NCBI RefSeq assembly: GCF_002160515.1
Contig: NZ_NFKS01000006.1
Span: forward strand, 61,011-125,010
From: Anaeromassilibacillus sp. An172
Lineage (GTDB): Bacteria > Bacillota > Clostridia > Oscillospirales > Acutalibacteraceae
DNA length: 64,000 bases
Direction of reading: 5' to 3'
The notes under the pieces are model-generated. The model saw only the letters and a program-made list of their open reading frames with translations. It ran no database searches and was not told where the DNA came from. Below, piece by piece: positions 1 through 7,919 of this stretch (its first letter is position 1; every line of letters starts with the position of its first letter). Both the position numbers and the translations under genes were made by a program.

Positions 1-10
1 AAAGAGAAGG

Positions 11-180
11 TCTCGCCCGACCTGAAATGAAGTTTATTTCTAAAAATAACCCTTGCAGGTCGGAGATAAAAAATTTAAAAATAAAGTTAGCTGAGAGCGA
101 ACCATTCTAAAAAATTAAACAGAAGGTTTCGCCCGCCGTGTGAACAACTTAAAGGTTAGCTGGAAGTTATGCACGGCGGA
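11..180 (+). repeat. Hairpin-array repeat, region A (two hairpin units)
   Basis: Two copies of the dispersed hairpin unit in plus orientation. Hairpin 1 pairs CCGACCTG (17-24) with CAGGTCGG (56-63); hairpin 2 pairs CCGCCGTG (133-140) with CACGGCGG (172-179). The two stems differ in sequence but both remain fully paired. Each is preceded by a CTCGCC- or TTCGCC-like box and followed by AATAAA or a close variant. Between them lies the conserved spacer that begins GAGAGCGAACCATTC (93-107). The array runs to within about 25 bases of the acetyltransferase start. It probably continues upstream of the window. Confidence 0.85.
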
Positions 181-205
181 AATAAAAAAGGCGGATATAA
201 AAAAT

Positions 206-631
206 ATGATAAGAGAGATGAATATTGGCGACTATGAGGGTATGTATGAGATGTGGCAGATAACCACAAAACGTGCCTTGTCTGAGTCGGACAGTAAAGA
301 AAACATTCAGAAATATCTTGAAAGAAATAAAGGCTGCAGTTTTGTGGCTGAGGAAAAGGGCAAAATTGTGGGTACAGTGCTTGCTGGTCACGACGGCAGA
401 AGAGGATTTATATATCACATGGCGGTTCATCCCGACTATCGAAGAAGAAAAATCGCCCATCAAATGGCGGAAAAGGCCTTGAATGCTTTGAAAGAACAGG
501 GAATATATAAAACTCACATTTTTTGTTACGAAAATAATAATATGGGTCAGGGCTTCTGGAAAGATTTTGGCTTTAAAAAGCGTGACGATATCTACGTTTT
601 CGCCTATAGAACAGACGGAAAAACTGACTGA
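206..631 (+). CDS. GNAT family N-acetyltransferase
   Basis: A 141-residue GNAT-fold acetyltransferase, which transfers the acetyl group of acetyl-CoA to an amine whose identity cannot be told from the sequence. The fold shows in the central FVAEEKGKIVG strand, the YHMAVHPDYRRR segment leading into the acetyl-CoA pyrophosphate loop (the usual QxxGxG/A, here RRKIAHQM), and the C-terminal FWKDFGF motif. The reading frame is open upstream to a GTG at 140, but that GTG lies inside the stem of a repeat hairpin and would add 22 residues made of repeat sequence, so I place the start at the ATG at 206. It sits 15 bases ahead of argD and is probably co-transcribed, but a role in arginine synthesis is not shown. 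Confidence 0.85.
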   Translation: MIREMNIGDYEGMYEMWQITTKRALSESDSKENIQKYLERNKGCSFVAEEKGKIVGTVLAGHDGRRGFIYHMAVHPDYRRRKIAHQMAEKALNALKEQGIYKTHIFCYENNNMGQGFWKDFGFKKRDDIYVFAYRTDGKTD

Positions 632-646
632 AAAGAAGGTATAAAG

Positions 647-1825
647 ATGAATACGGAACAGATTAAAAATCTGGACAACGAAAATATTATGCACACCTAC
701 GGCAGATATAATGTGGCTTTGAATAAGGGCCAGGGCGCAACTGTTACCGATGTTGAGGGTAAAGAGTATATAGATACAGCTTCCGGTATCGGCGTAAACT
801 CTGTAGGTTACTGCAATGACGGCTGGATAAACGCAGTTACCGACCAGCTTCATAAGCTTCAGCACGGCTCAAACTACTATTACAACGAGGTTGTTTCAAC
901 TCTTGCAGAGAAGCTTTGCAGTGTTACACCTTTTAATAAGGTGTTTTTCGGAAACAGCGGAGCGGAAGCCAACGAGTGTGCAATAAAGCTTGCAAGAAAA
1001 TACAGCTTTGATAAATACGGCAAGGAAAGAACAACTATTATCACACTTAAAAATTCTTTCCACGGAAGAACAATAACCACCCTTTCCGCAACAGGTCAGG
1101 ACGTATTCCATAACTACTTTTTCCCGTTTACACCGGGATTTAAGTACGCCGAAGCCAATAACTTTGAGGATATGCTCTCTAATGTGGATGACACAGTCTG
1201 CGCAATTATGATAGAGCTTATTCAGGGCGAGGGCGGCGTAAATATTCTTGAAAAGGATTATGTTCAGAAGCTGAGAAAGCTCTGTGACGAAAAGGATATT
1301 GTTTTGATAGTTGACGAGGTTCAGACCGGAGCAGGAAGAACAGGAAAGCTTTACTGCTTTGAAAATTACGATATAGTTCCCGATGTCTGCACTTCCGCAA
1401 AGGGTATCGGCGGCGGACTTCCAATAGGAATTTGCATGTGTACAGAAAAATACGCAAATGTTATGACACCGTCCACCCACGGAACAACCTACGGCGGAAA
1501 CCCTGTCTGCTGCGCAGGCGCATTGTATGTGCTTAATGAGATTTCCGACGAGAACTTCCTCAAAGAGGTAAGGGAAAAGGGCGAATATTTTGAAAATAAA
1601 TTAAGAACCGTTAAGGGTGTAAAGGACGTACGCCGTATGGGTCTTATGATAGGTATTGAGCTTGAAAAGGACAATGCCGGCGAGATTGCAAAAAAATGTC
1701 TGGAAAACGGACTTCTTATAATCACCGCTAAAACTCTGCTTCGTATGCTTCCTCCTTTGGTTATCACATATGAAGAGATAGACAAGGCGGTTTCAATTCT
1801 TGAAAAAACAATTACGGAGGAATAA
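647..1825 (+). CDS. argD: Acetylornithine aminotransferase
   Basis: A 392-residue class III PLP-dependent aminotransferase that converts N-acetylglutamate semialdehyde and glutamate to N-acetylornithine in arginine synthesis. Visible landmarks are the N-terminal YGRYNVAL segment, the FFGNSGAEANE cofactor loop, FHGRT, the DEVQTGAGRTG aspartate motif, and the PLP lysine in TSAKGIGGG near residue 251. Length is typical of ArgD. The start follows AGAAGG at a good distance. The gene is followed after two bases by argF, so the pair is translationally close and surely one operon. Related class III enzymes such as ornithine aminotransferase are possible, but the argF neighbour favours ArgD. Confidence 0.93.
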   Translation: MNTEQIKNLDNENIMHTYGRYNVALNKGQGATVTDVEGKEYIDTASGIGVNSVGYCNDGWINAVTDQLHKLQHGSNYYYNEVVSTLAEKLCSVTPFNKVFFGNSGAEANECAIKLARKYSFDKYGKERTTIITLKNSFHGRTITTLSATGQDVFHNYFFPFTPGFKYAEANNFEDMLSNVDDTVCAIMIELIQGEGGVNILEKDYVQKLRKLCDEKDIVLIVDEVQTGAGRTGKLYCFENYDIVPDVCTSAKGIGGGLPIGICMCTEKYANVMTPSTHGTTYGGNPVCCAGALYVLNEISDENFLKEVREKGEYFENKLRTVKGVKDVRRMGLMIGIELEKDNAGEIAKKCLENGLLIITAKTLLRMLPPLVITYEEIDKAVSILEKTITEE

Positions 1826-1827
1826 AA

Positions 1828-2733
1828 ATGAAACACTTTTTAAAGCTTTTGGATTGCACAACAGAAGAAATTGTAGGAATGCTGAACCTTGCTGACCAGC
1901 TTAAATACGAGCTTAAGCACGGAATTCCACACAGACACCTTGAGGGAAAATCATTGGGTATGATTTTTGAAAAGGCAAGCACAAGAACAAGAGTATCCTT
2001 TGAAGTTGGTATGTACCAGCTTGGCGGACATCCTTTGTTCCTTTCCTCAAAGGATTTGCAGATTGGCAGAGGCGAGCCTGTTCAGGACACAGCAAGAGTT
2101 CTTTCCCGTTTCCTTGACGGTATTATGATTAGAACTTTCGAGCAGGCAGAGGTTGAGGCTTTGGCTGAGTACGGTTCAATCCCGGTAATCAATGGGCTTA
2201 CAGACTTCTGTCACCCATGCCAGATTATGGCTGACCTTATGACAATCAGAGAGTTCAAGGGCAAGCTTGAGGGACTGAAAATGTGCTTCATCGGCGACGG
2301 CAACAACATGATGAACTCCCTTATCGTAGGCGCACTTAAAACAGGAATGTCAATAGACGTTGCCTGCCCGGAGGGCTATGAGCCGCCAAAGGAGATTTTG
2401 GACTTTGCAGCAGAGTACGGCGACCTGTTCCATATGTACAGAAATCCAATGGACGCCGCAAAGGATGCAGACGTTGTAATCACAGACGTATGGGCATCAA
2501 TGGGTCAGGAAGAGGAAGCAAAGAAGAGAGCTTTGGCATTTGAGGGCTATCAGATAAACAAAGACCTTATGGCAGCAGCTAAGAGCGACGCAATGGTTCT
2601 CCACTGCCTGCCTGCACACCGTGGCGAGGAAATCACAGCCGACGTATTCGAAGAGCACGCAGCAGAAATCTTCGAAGAAGCAGAAAACCGTCTCCACGCC
2701 CAAAAAGCAGTTTTAGTAACCCTCATGAAATAA
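1828..2733 (+). CDS. argF: Ornithine carbamoyltransferase
   Basis: A 301-residue enzyme that makes citrulline from ornithine and carbamoyl phosphate. The carbamoyl-phosphate loop STRTR is at about residues 51-55, the HPCQ motif at about 129-132, and the ornithine-binding HCLPAHRG loop at about 259-266; all key residues are present. It starts at an ATG preceded by ACGGAGG overlapping the end of argD. No argC, argJ, argB, argG or argH is present in the window. A hairpin-repeat array begins ten bases after the stop codon, and the first plausible terminator is about 235 bases downstream, so the repeats are likely part of the mRNA 3' end. Confidence 0.95.
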   Translation: MKHFLKLLDCTTEEIVGMLNLADQLKYELKHGIPHRHLEGKSLGMIFEKASTRTRVSFEVGMYQLGGHPLFLSSKDLQIGRGEPVQDTARVLSRFLDGIMIRTFEQAEVEALAEYGSIPVINGLTDFCHPCQIMADLMTIREFKGKLEGLKMCFIGDGNNMMNSLIVGALKTGMSIDVACPEGYEPPKEILDFAAEYGDLFHMYRNPMDAAKDADVVITDVWASMGQEEEAKKRALAFEGYQINKDLMAAAKSDAMVLHCLPAHRGEEITADVFEEHAAEIFEEAENRLHAQKAVLVTLMK

Positions 2734-2742
2734 TTTTTATAT

Positions 2743-2950
2743 CCGACCTGCAAGGGAGGATATAAAAATTAACTTCCGTTTCAGGTCGGGCGAGACTTTT
2801 TGTTAAGCGACGTAGAATTGCTCGCTCACTTTTGGGTTAATTTTTTATTTCCGCCTTGCAAAGGGTTTGGCTTAAAAATAAAGTTAGTTTCAAGGCGGGC
2901 GAGACGTTATGTTAAACGACTTAGAATGGCTTGCTCATAATTGGGTTAAT
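2743..2950 (-). repeat. Hairpin-array repeat, region B (two units)
   Basis: Two units in minus orientation directly after argF. Hairpin 1 pairs 2743-2750 (CCGACCTG) with 2782-2789; hairpin 2 pairs 2851-2858 (CCGCCTTG) with 2891-2898 (CAAGGCGG). Each is followed by GGGCGAGAC and then the spacer of the TTAAGCGAC...GCTCGCTC type; in the first spacer AGCGA and TCGCT can pair. The array ends about 17 bases before a terminator hairpin. Confidence 0.85.
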
Positions 2951-2966
2951 TTTTAAATAATAAAAC

Positions 2967-3007
2967 AACAACCGTGGTTCTTTGAATTTTGAACCACGGT
3001 TGTTTTT
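2967..3007. terminator. Rho-independent terminator, probably bidirectional
   Basis: A 14-bp perfect stem (2967-2980 with 2991-3004) and a 10-nt loop, followed by a T-rich tract on the plus strand and by AT-rich sequence on the minus strand. The inner stem ACCGTGGTTC is identical to that of the terminator at 26310-26340, which also ends a repeat array. Confidence 0.85.
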
Positions 3008-3047
3008 GTGTGTAATCTTCTTCAATATTCAATACGTAGAACCGGAT

Positions 3048-3087
3048 ATAAAATCTACCTCTGCAATAATAATTCTATATAAGAAAA
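3048..3087 (+). repeat. Conserved flank of a repeat array, shared with 34281-34320
   Basis: About 40 bases containing ATCTACCTCT, an AATAATAATTCTATA core and AAGAAAA. By eye it matches the stretch 34281-34320 at roughly six positions in seven. Both copies lie just upstream of plus-oriented hairpin arrays. This suggests that the mobile or duplicated unit is larger than the hairpins alone. Confidence 0.6.
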
Positions 3088-3106
3088 AAGAAATGTAAAA
3101 CAAAGT

Positions 3107-3374
3107 CAACTGAGAGCGAACCACTCCAAAGACTAAAGAAAACGCCTCGCCCGACCTGTAACGATGTTAATTTCCTAAACTAACCTTTGCAGGTCGGAAA
3201 TAAAATAAAGGTCTCGCCCGACGTGAAACGACGTTAATTTTCAAAACCAACCACATGCATATAAATATTAAAAAACCAAACCTAAATGAGAGCGAACCAC
3301 TCTAAAGACTAAACAGAAGGTTTCGTCCGCCGTGTGCTGTCGTTAATTTACAGCGAAAACCTTGGCACGGCGGT
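3107..3374 (+). repeat. Hairpin-array repeat, region C (two intact units, one decayed)
   Basis: Plus-oriented array upstream of nadA. The intact hairpins pair 3151-3158 (CCGACCTG) with 3190-3197, and 3327-3334 (CCGCCGTG) with 3366-3373. Between them a unit starting CCGACGTG (3218-3225) has lost its 3' partner (ACCACATG near 3250). The conserved GAGAGCGAACCACTC spacer occurs at 3112-3126 and again near 3289-3303. Confidence 0.82.
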
Positions 3375-3384
3375 AACAAAAGAC

Positions 3385-3414
3385 TTGACTTTTGGGGTGG
3401 GGGTGGGATAGAAT
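3385..3414 (+). promoter_or_regulatory. Sigma-A type promoter of nadA-mnmA
   Basis: TTGACT (3385-3390), an 18-base spacer and TAGAAT (3409-3414). The spacer is almost all G and T, with runs of 4, 5 and 3 G, which is odd for this AT-rich genome. Transcription would start about 60 bases before nadA. Confidence 0.6.
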
Positions 3415-3482
3415 TATTGTGTATGAGGTTGTAAAAATTGTTGAGAAACAATGATTAACGATAAGTTAAGGAGGAAATCGGG

Positions 3483-4394
3483 ATGATTAGAGATATACAG
3501 GAAGAAATTTTGAGACTTAAAAAGGAAAAGGACGTCTGTATTCTTGCTCATAGCTATCAGACCTGTGATATTTTAGAAATAGCTGACTTTGTGGGCGACA
3601 GCTTTGCCCTCAGTAAGCTTGCTAAAACTGCACCTAATAAAACCGTGCTTATGTGCGGCGTTAGATTTATGGCGGAAACCTGCAAACTGCTTTCACCGGA
3701 GAAAAAGGTTATTCTTTCAAGCCCACACGCCGGATGCCCTATGGCTGAACAGTTTGAGCCGGAGGATATAGAGAAGTTTAAGGCTGAAAATCCGGGAAGC
3801 GCAGTTGTGGCATATATAAATACAACAGCTAAGCTTAAAACAAAGTGCGACGTGTGCGTTACTTCCGCTTCCGCTTTGAGCATTGTGGGTAAGCTTGAGG
3901 AAAAGGATATTCTCTTTATTCCCGACCCGAATCTTGGAAATTATGTTGCTAAGAATTTTCCTGAGAAGAATATTAAGGTTATAAACGGCGGATGCCCTAT
4001 ACACGGAGCAATTAAGGTTGATGAGGTAAAGGCTGTAAAAGAGGAGCATCCGGACGCTTTGTTTTTGGTGCATCCTGAGTGCGTTCCTGAGGTTGTGGAG
4101 CTTGCGGACTATGTCGGTTCAACATCGGGAATTATGAAATATGCAAAGGAAAGTCAGCATAAAGAATTTATTATAGGAACAGAAATTTCTATCACAGCAC
4201 AGCTTCAGATGGCTTGCCCTGATAAGAAGTTCTATTCACTCAGCAAAGACCTTATATGTCCTGACATGAAAGCCACTACTTTGGTTGATGTTCTCAACTG
4301 CCTGAAAGGCGAGGGCGGCGAAGAAATTGTCATGGACGAAGAAACAATAAAAGCGGCTGTAAAGCCAATAGAAAAAATGTTGGAGCTTGGTTAA
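3483..4394 (+). CDS. nadA: Quinolinate synthase A
   Basis: A 303-residue [4Fe-4S] enzyme that condenses iminoaspartate with dihydroxyacetone phosphate to quinolinate in NAD synthesis. The three cluster cysteines are recognisable in the MCGVRF, HPECVPE and ICPDMKA segments, and the substrate region shows AHSYQ, TSGIM and GTEI. The start follows AAGGAGGAAAT. The usual partners nadB and nadC are not next to it; instead it is followed after four bases by mnmA. Iminoaspartate must therefore come from an enzyme encoded elsewhere. The gene has its own promoter between the repeat array and the start. Confidence 0.95.
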   Translation: MIRDIQEEILRLKKEKDVCILAHSYQTCDILEIADFVGDSFALSKLAKTAPNKTVLMCGVRFMAETCKLLSPEKKVILSSPHAGCPMAEQFEPEDIEKFKAENPGSAVVAYINTTAKLKTKCDVCVTSASALSIVGKLEEKDILFIPDPNLGNYVAKNFPEKNIKVINGGCPIHGAIKVDEVKAVKEEHPDALFLVHPECVPEVVELADYVGSTSGIMKYAKESQHKEFIIGTEISITAQLQMACPDKKFYSLSKDLICPDMKATTLVDVLNCLKGEGGEEIVMDEETIKAAVKPIEKMLELG

Positions 4395-4398
4395 AAAT

Positions 4399-5478
4399 AT
4401 GAAAAAAATTATAACTGCAATGAGCGGCGGCGTGGATAGCTCTGCCGCAGCACTTATCCTGCAAAATGAGGGTTACACGGTGGCGGGGGGAACTTTGCGC
4501 CTTTTTGACAGACCGGAAAGCGGTCAGTGCGGAAAAAAATGCGGCTCTTTAAAGGATATCAGCGACGCAAAAAGCGTTTGTGAAAAGCTGGGCATAGAAC
4601 ACTATGTCTTTGATTACAGGGATAATTTTAAAAAGGAAGTTATCGACCGTTTCTGCGACGGTTATATTAAGGGTGAAACCCCGAACCCCTGCCTTGAGTG
4701 CAATAGGTATATCAAGTTTAAAGGCATGATTGAGCAGGGAGAAAAGCTGGGCTTTGAGGGAACGGCGACAGGACACTATGTGCGCCGTGAATACGACCAA
4801 GGCTCGGGAAGATATCTTTTGAGAAAGGCGTCTGATGTGACTAAAGACCAGACATATGTGCTTTACTCACTTTCTCAGGAGATTTTAAGCAGGACACTTT
4901 TCCCCCTTGGCGACTTGAGCAAGGTTGAGATAAGAAAATTGGCAGAGGATTACGGTCTTGTAAACGCAAAAAAGGCGGAAAGCCAGGATATCTGCTTTGT
5001 GCCGGACGGAGATTACGCCTCTTTTCTCAAAAGGGAAACAGGATATGTGCCGAAGCTCGGTGACTTTGTGCTGGAGGATGGAACCTTTGTGGCGAAAAAC
5101 AAGGGAATTATCCATTACACAATAGGACAGAGAAAGGGCTTGGGCATAGCATGGGAGCATCCTCTCTATGTTATAAGTAAAAATCCCCAGAATAACTGCG
5201 TTGTGCTGGGAAAAAATGAAGACCTTTTCAGCAAGCGTCTTGAGGCATACGATGTGAATTTCATAGCTATAAATGAGCTTAAATCACCTATGAGGGTTGT
5301 GGCGAAAACAAGATACAGCCAGAAAGAGGCGCAGGCGGTGGTTTATCCGCTGGAAAAGGATAGAGTGATTGTGGAGTTTTCTGAGCCTCAGAGAGCGGTA
5401 ACTCCAGGTCAGGCGGTAGTATTTTATAAAGACGACTACCTTGTGGGCGGAGGAAAAATTCTGTCCGCTAAAGAATAA
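4399..5478 (+). CDS. mnmA: tRNA-specific 2-thiouridylase MnmA
   Basis: A 359-residue enzyme that adenylates and thiolates U34 of the Lys, Glu and Gln tRNAs. The PP-loop SGGVDSS is at about residues 9-15. The two catalytic cysteines lie in NPCLEC (near residue 98) and in SQDICFV (near residue 198), and GHYVR and KDQTYVL are also present. The frame is open to a TTG at 4387, but the ATG at 4399 gives the normal MKK-start and sits four bases after the nadA stop. It has only a weak ribosome binding site, which suggests coupling to nadA translation. No cysteine desulfurase gene is adjacent. Confidence 0.94.
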   Translation: MKKIITAMSGGVDSSAAALILQNEGYTVAGGTLRLFDRPESGQCGKKCGSLKDISDAKSVCEKLGIEHYVFDYRDNFKKEVIDRFCDGYIKGETPNPCLECNRYIKFKGMIEQGEKLGFEGTATGHYVRREYDQGSGRYLLRKASDVTKDQTYVLYSLSQEILSRTLFPLGDLSKVEIRKLAEDYGLVNAKKAESQDICFVPDGDYASFLKRETGYVPKLGDFVLEDGTFVAKNKGIIHYTIGQRKGLGIAWEHPLYVISKNPQNNCVVLGKNEDLFSKRLEAYDVNFIAINELKSPMRVVAKTRYSQKEAQAVVYPLEKDRVIVEFSEPQRAVTPGQAVVFYKDDYLVGGGKILSAKE

Positions 5479-5512
5479 TATTGTGGGTTAAATTTCGGAG
5501 GTAATGTAAAAA

Positions 5513-6061
5513 ATGAAAAAAGCGTGGGGTCATTTTAGAACCATAACAAAGCACAGACATAAGGTTATTGCAAATTGTTTCAGAGCGGGAATATTTTGGC
5601 AGGGATTGAGACACGACCTTTCAAAGTATTCGCCAACGGAGTTCATACCCGGCGCAAAGTATTACCAAGGGGGAAAGAGAAGCCCCAACGAAAGTGAAAG
5701 AGAAACCTACGGTTATTCAAGGGCTTGGCTTCATCATAAGGGAAGAAACCGTCACCATTTTGAATTTTGGACCGACTACAATCCAAAGACAAAAAAGCTT
5801 GAGGCGGTGAAGATGCCAAAAAGGTTTGTGGTTGAGATGTTCTGCGACAGAGTTGCCGCAAGCAAAATCTATATGAAAGAAAACTACAACGACGCAAGCC
5901 CCCTGGGATATTTTGAGAAGTCAAAGAAAACCAGATTTATCAATCAAGAAACCTCCGACGAAATTGAATTTCTGCTGACAAAGCTTTCAAAGGACGGAGA
6001 AAAGGCAACATTTGCCTATATTAAGGACTTGATAAAAAATGATAAACCTATAATACAATAA
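5513..6061 (+). CDS. DUF5662 family protein
   Basis: A 182-residue soluble protein of unknown biochemical role. The N-terminal half carries many histidines: HRHKVIANCF, RHDLSKYSPTEF and HHKGRNRHHFEFW. This pattern belongs to the family annotated as DUF5662 and recalls HD-type or metal-binding helical folds; metal binding is inference. The start follows GGAGG. It lies 34 bases after mnmA, so it may be read through from nadA-mnmA, and it ends just before a strong terminator. Confidence 0.75.
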   Translation: MKKAWGHFRTITKHRHKVIANCFRAGIFWQGLRHDLSKYSPTEFIPGAKYYQGGKRSPNESERETYGYSRAWLHHKGRNRHHFEFWTDYNPKTKKLEAVKMPKRFVVEMFCDRVAASKIYMKENYNDASPLGYFEKSKKTRFINQETSDEIEFLLTKLSKDGEKATFAYIKDLIKNDKPIIQ

Positions 6062-6076
6062 AATATTAGCAATAAT

Positions 6077-6121
6077 AGACAAATAATCCGTCATAAGTTT
6101 TACGGATTGTTTGTCTTTATT
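6077..6121 (+). terminator. Rho-independent terminator after the DUF5662 gene
   Basis: A 15-bp stem (6077-6091 with 6102-6116) around AATCCGT/ACGGATT, followed by a T-rich tract. Confidence 0.85.
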
Positions 6122-6134
6122 TTTATGTAAAATG

Positions 6135-6162
6135 TTGACTTTACCTTAAAAAATGGTATTAT
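6135..6162 (+). promoter_or_regulatory. Promoter for the two lipoprotein genes
   Basis: TTGACT (6135-6140), a 16-base spacer and TATTAT (6157-6162), about 60 bases ahead of the first lipoprotein gene. Confidence 0.55.
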
Positions 6163-6221
6163 TGTATTAAAGAATTGTGCGAAAAATTTTATATTTAAAA
6201 ATATATAAAGGAGGTTGTCCT

Positions 6222-6746
6222 ATGAAAAAAAGAACTTGTTTGCTGTTTATGACAATGTGTTTAATTGTTATGGCTCTGTTGAGCGGATGTGGTAACAACG
6301 ATAAGAGAGAGATTTACAAGGAGCTTAATATAGAGCAGGCGGAGAAAACATATATGCATTATGCTCCGACAATTAAAGAGGATGTAAAGTCGGTGACAGA
6401 TGCGGATGTGCTGGAAATGTGCGTTGTTGACCAGGAGGAAACAGACCGCTTCAATGAAAATTTCACCGACGGAAAGACGAAGGCAGAAATATATAATCCG
6501 ACAGACGAAATGTTTAAATATCTGCCGGATAATACTGAAAGCTGTTATATTGAAAAATGGATTAAGGAAGACGAATCGGAAAATTATGTGTATTTGGAAT
6601 ACATTGACGACCAGCAGATACAGGTGGGCGTTACATATAACAGTCAGGGAATGAGGGATATCTATATTTATTTCAGAAATGAAAGCAAGTATGTTTCAAT
6701 ATCCGATGAATTGGCATATGAGGTTTTGAATTTTGGTGGGAAATAA
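6222..6746 (+). CDS. Putative lipoprotein, function unknown
   Basis: A 174-residue protein with a lipoprotein signal peptide: MKKRTC, a hydrophobic stretch and the lipobox LLSGC near residue 21. The mature part is acidic and contains short alternating strands (CYIEKW, YVYLEYI, IQVGVTYN); I recognise no family. The frame is open further upstream to 6177, but the ATG at 6222 has the GGAGG site and gives a proper signal peptide. It is followed after 16 bases by another lipoprotein, and the two probably act at the membrane surface. Confidence 0.75.
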   Translation: MKKRTCLLFMTMCLIVMALLSGCGNNDKREIYKELNIEQAEKTYMHYAPTIKEDVKSVTDADVLEMCVVDQEETDRFNENFTDGKTKAEIYNPTDEMFKYLPDNTESCYIEKWIKEDESENYVYLEYIDDQQIQVGVTYNSQGMRDIYIYFRNESKYVSISDELAYEVLNFGGK

Positions 6747-6762
6747 AACGGGAGGTGGCTTT

Positions 6763-7242
6763 ATGAAGAAAAAAGTTTTCTTTTCGGTTTTTCTTGTTGT
6801 GGCAATTATAATCACTGTTATAGGAACAGCGTCATGCGGTTCGGGAAAAACGGTAAATCTTATGGAGGAATATCCTCAGCTTAAAGGTGCCCACGTTATA
6901 ATAATAACTCTTGAAATTGCCGGAGAATACTCTCCATATAGCTTTGAGGACTTGCACAGCGATAAGATAATGGAACTTACGGAAAAAACAGTATTCAATA
7001 CAAGGAATATGGATAAATCTTCTCCGACACCCGGATTTGACATAACCTTTGAAACAGAAGACAAAAATCATTATAAACTTTCTGTGGGAGAGAGTGGTAA
7101 AGTGGTTTTCTATGACTATTCCGCATTGTTTAAAGATAAAGAAGATGAATTTACGGTGTTTTTGGAGGATAAATCCGGAGAACTTTACAAATACCTTTAC
7201 AGCTGTTTGCCTGATGAAATTGTTAATCGATATTTTTTCTGA
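6763..7242 (+). CDS. Putative lipoprotein, function unknown
   Basis: A 159-residue protein with a signal peptide and the lipobox GTASC near residue 25. The mature domain has FDITFETEDKNHYKLSVGESGKVVFYD, a strand-rich pattern seen in small clostridial lipoproteins with no assigned role. The start was chosen at 6763 because GGAGG precedes it. It is second in a two-gene operon that ends at the terminator at 7262. Confidence 0.72.
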   Translation: MKKKVFFSVFLVVAIIITVIGTASCGSGKTVNLMEEYPQLKGAHVIIITLEIAGEYSPYSFEDLHSDKIMELTEKTVFNTRNMDKSSPTPGFDITFETEDKNHYKLSVGESGKVVFYDYSALFKDKEDEFTVFLEDKSGELYKYLYSCLPDEIVNRYFF

Positions 7243-7261
7243 TAAGATTATTGTAAAAAAA

Positions 7262-7297
7262 GACGGTTCTTCAAAATTGGAGAACCGTCTTAATTTT
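7262..7297. terminator. Bidirectional terminator between convergent genes
   Basis: Stem AAGACGGTTCT (7262-7272) with AGAACCGTCTT (7283-7293), A-rich before and T-rich after, so it can serve both the lipoprotein genes and the convergent PAP2 gene. Confidence 0.85.
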
Positions 7298-7307
7298 ATA
7301 AAAGTTA

Positions 7308-7919
7308 TTAAAATCTGAACCATCCGTAATTTATCACGAGATTTACCATTATTCCAACAGAGGCGCAGCCGCAGATAAATCCTAAAAGTGCGCCTGCCAA
7401 AACGTCTGTGAGGAAATGAACTCGCAGATACAGTCTTGAAAAGCCTATAAGCAGAGCTAAAATGAGAATTGGAACCCAGATTATGGGCTGACATCTTAAA
7501 AATACAACTCCCACAACACAGAATGAAGCGGCTGTGTGTCCCGATGGGAAAGAGTAATATTTCGGTCGGTCGATTATAAGCTCTTCGTCGTCCAGTTTGT
7601 GACATGGTCGTGAGCGGCAGACTATTCTTTTTAATGTGAACTCTCCCAAAAGATGGGTTATAGCAAGTCCGATTACCAGGTTTACTCCCACGGAACGGTA
7701 GGTCTTTGTTATCATCATAATAATGGCTATTGCAAACCAGACTGTACCGAAAGTACCCAGGGAAGTTATTACAATCATTATTTTATTGAGTATAGGCCTG
7801 TTTATGGTCTTTATTTTGTCGAGGACTTTGTCGTCTATTTTTTGGATTTTATCTATCAATTCAATCACCGCCGATTTAATAACAAACAGTAAATCATATA
7901 TTCTTGGGACAAAAATCAT
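7308..7919 (-). CDS. PAP2 family membrane phosphatase
   Basis: A 203-residue integral membrane lipid phosphatase of the undecaprenyl-pyrophosphate or phosphatidate phosphatase type. All three PAP2 signatures are present: K-x6-RP as KRIVCRSRP near residue 100, PSGH near 127, and SR-x5-H-x3-D as SRLYLRVHFLTD near 165. Hydrophobic segments lie before, between and after them, as expected for six helices. The start overlaps the end of nth by 26 bases and has no clear ribosome binding site, so translation is probably coupled and the exact start is uncertain; a GTG 17 codons in is an alternative. The exact substrate cannot be told. Confidence 0.88.
   Translation of the reverse strand: MIFVPRIYDLLFVIKSAVIELIDKIQKIDDKVLDKIKTINRPILNKIMIVITSLGTFGTVWFAIAIIMMITKTYRSVGVNLVIGLAITHLLGEFTLKRIVCRSRPCHKLDDEELIIDRPKYYSFPSGHTAASFCVVGVVFLRCQPIIWVPILILALLIGFSRLYLRVHFLTDVLAGALLGFICGCASVGIMVNLVINYGWFRF

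Noticed and set aside
3391..3408. Canonical intramolecular G-quadruplex in the nadA promoter
   Set aside because: Only three G runs are present, while four are needed for the usual structure.
6832..7605. Minus-strand frame spanning the lipoprotein gene, a terminator and the PAP2 gene
   Set aside because: It runs through a strong terminator and two well-supported genes on opposite strands.
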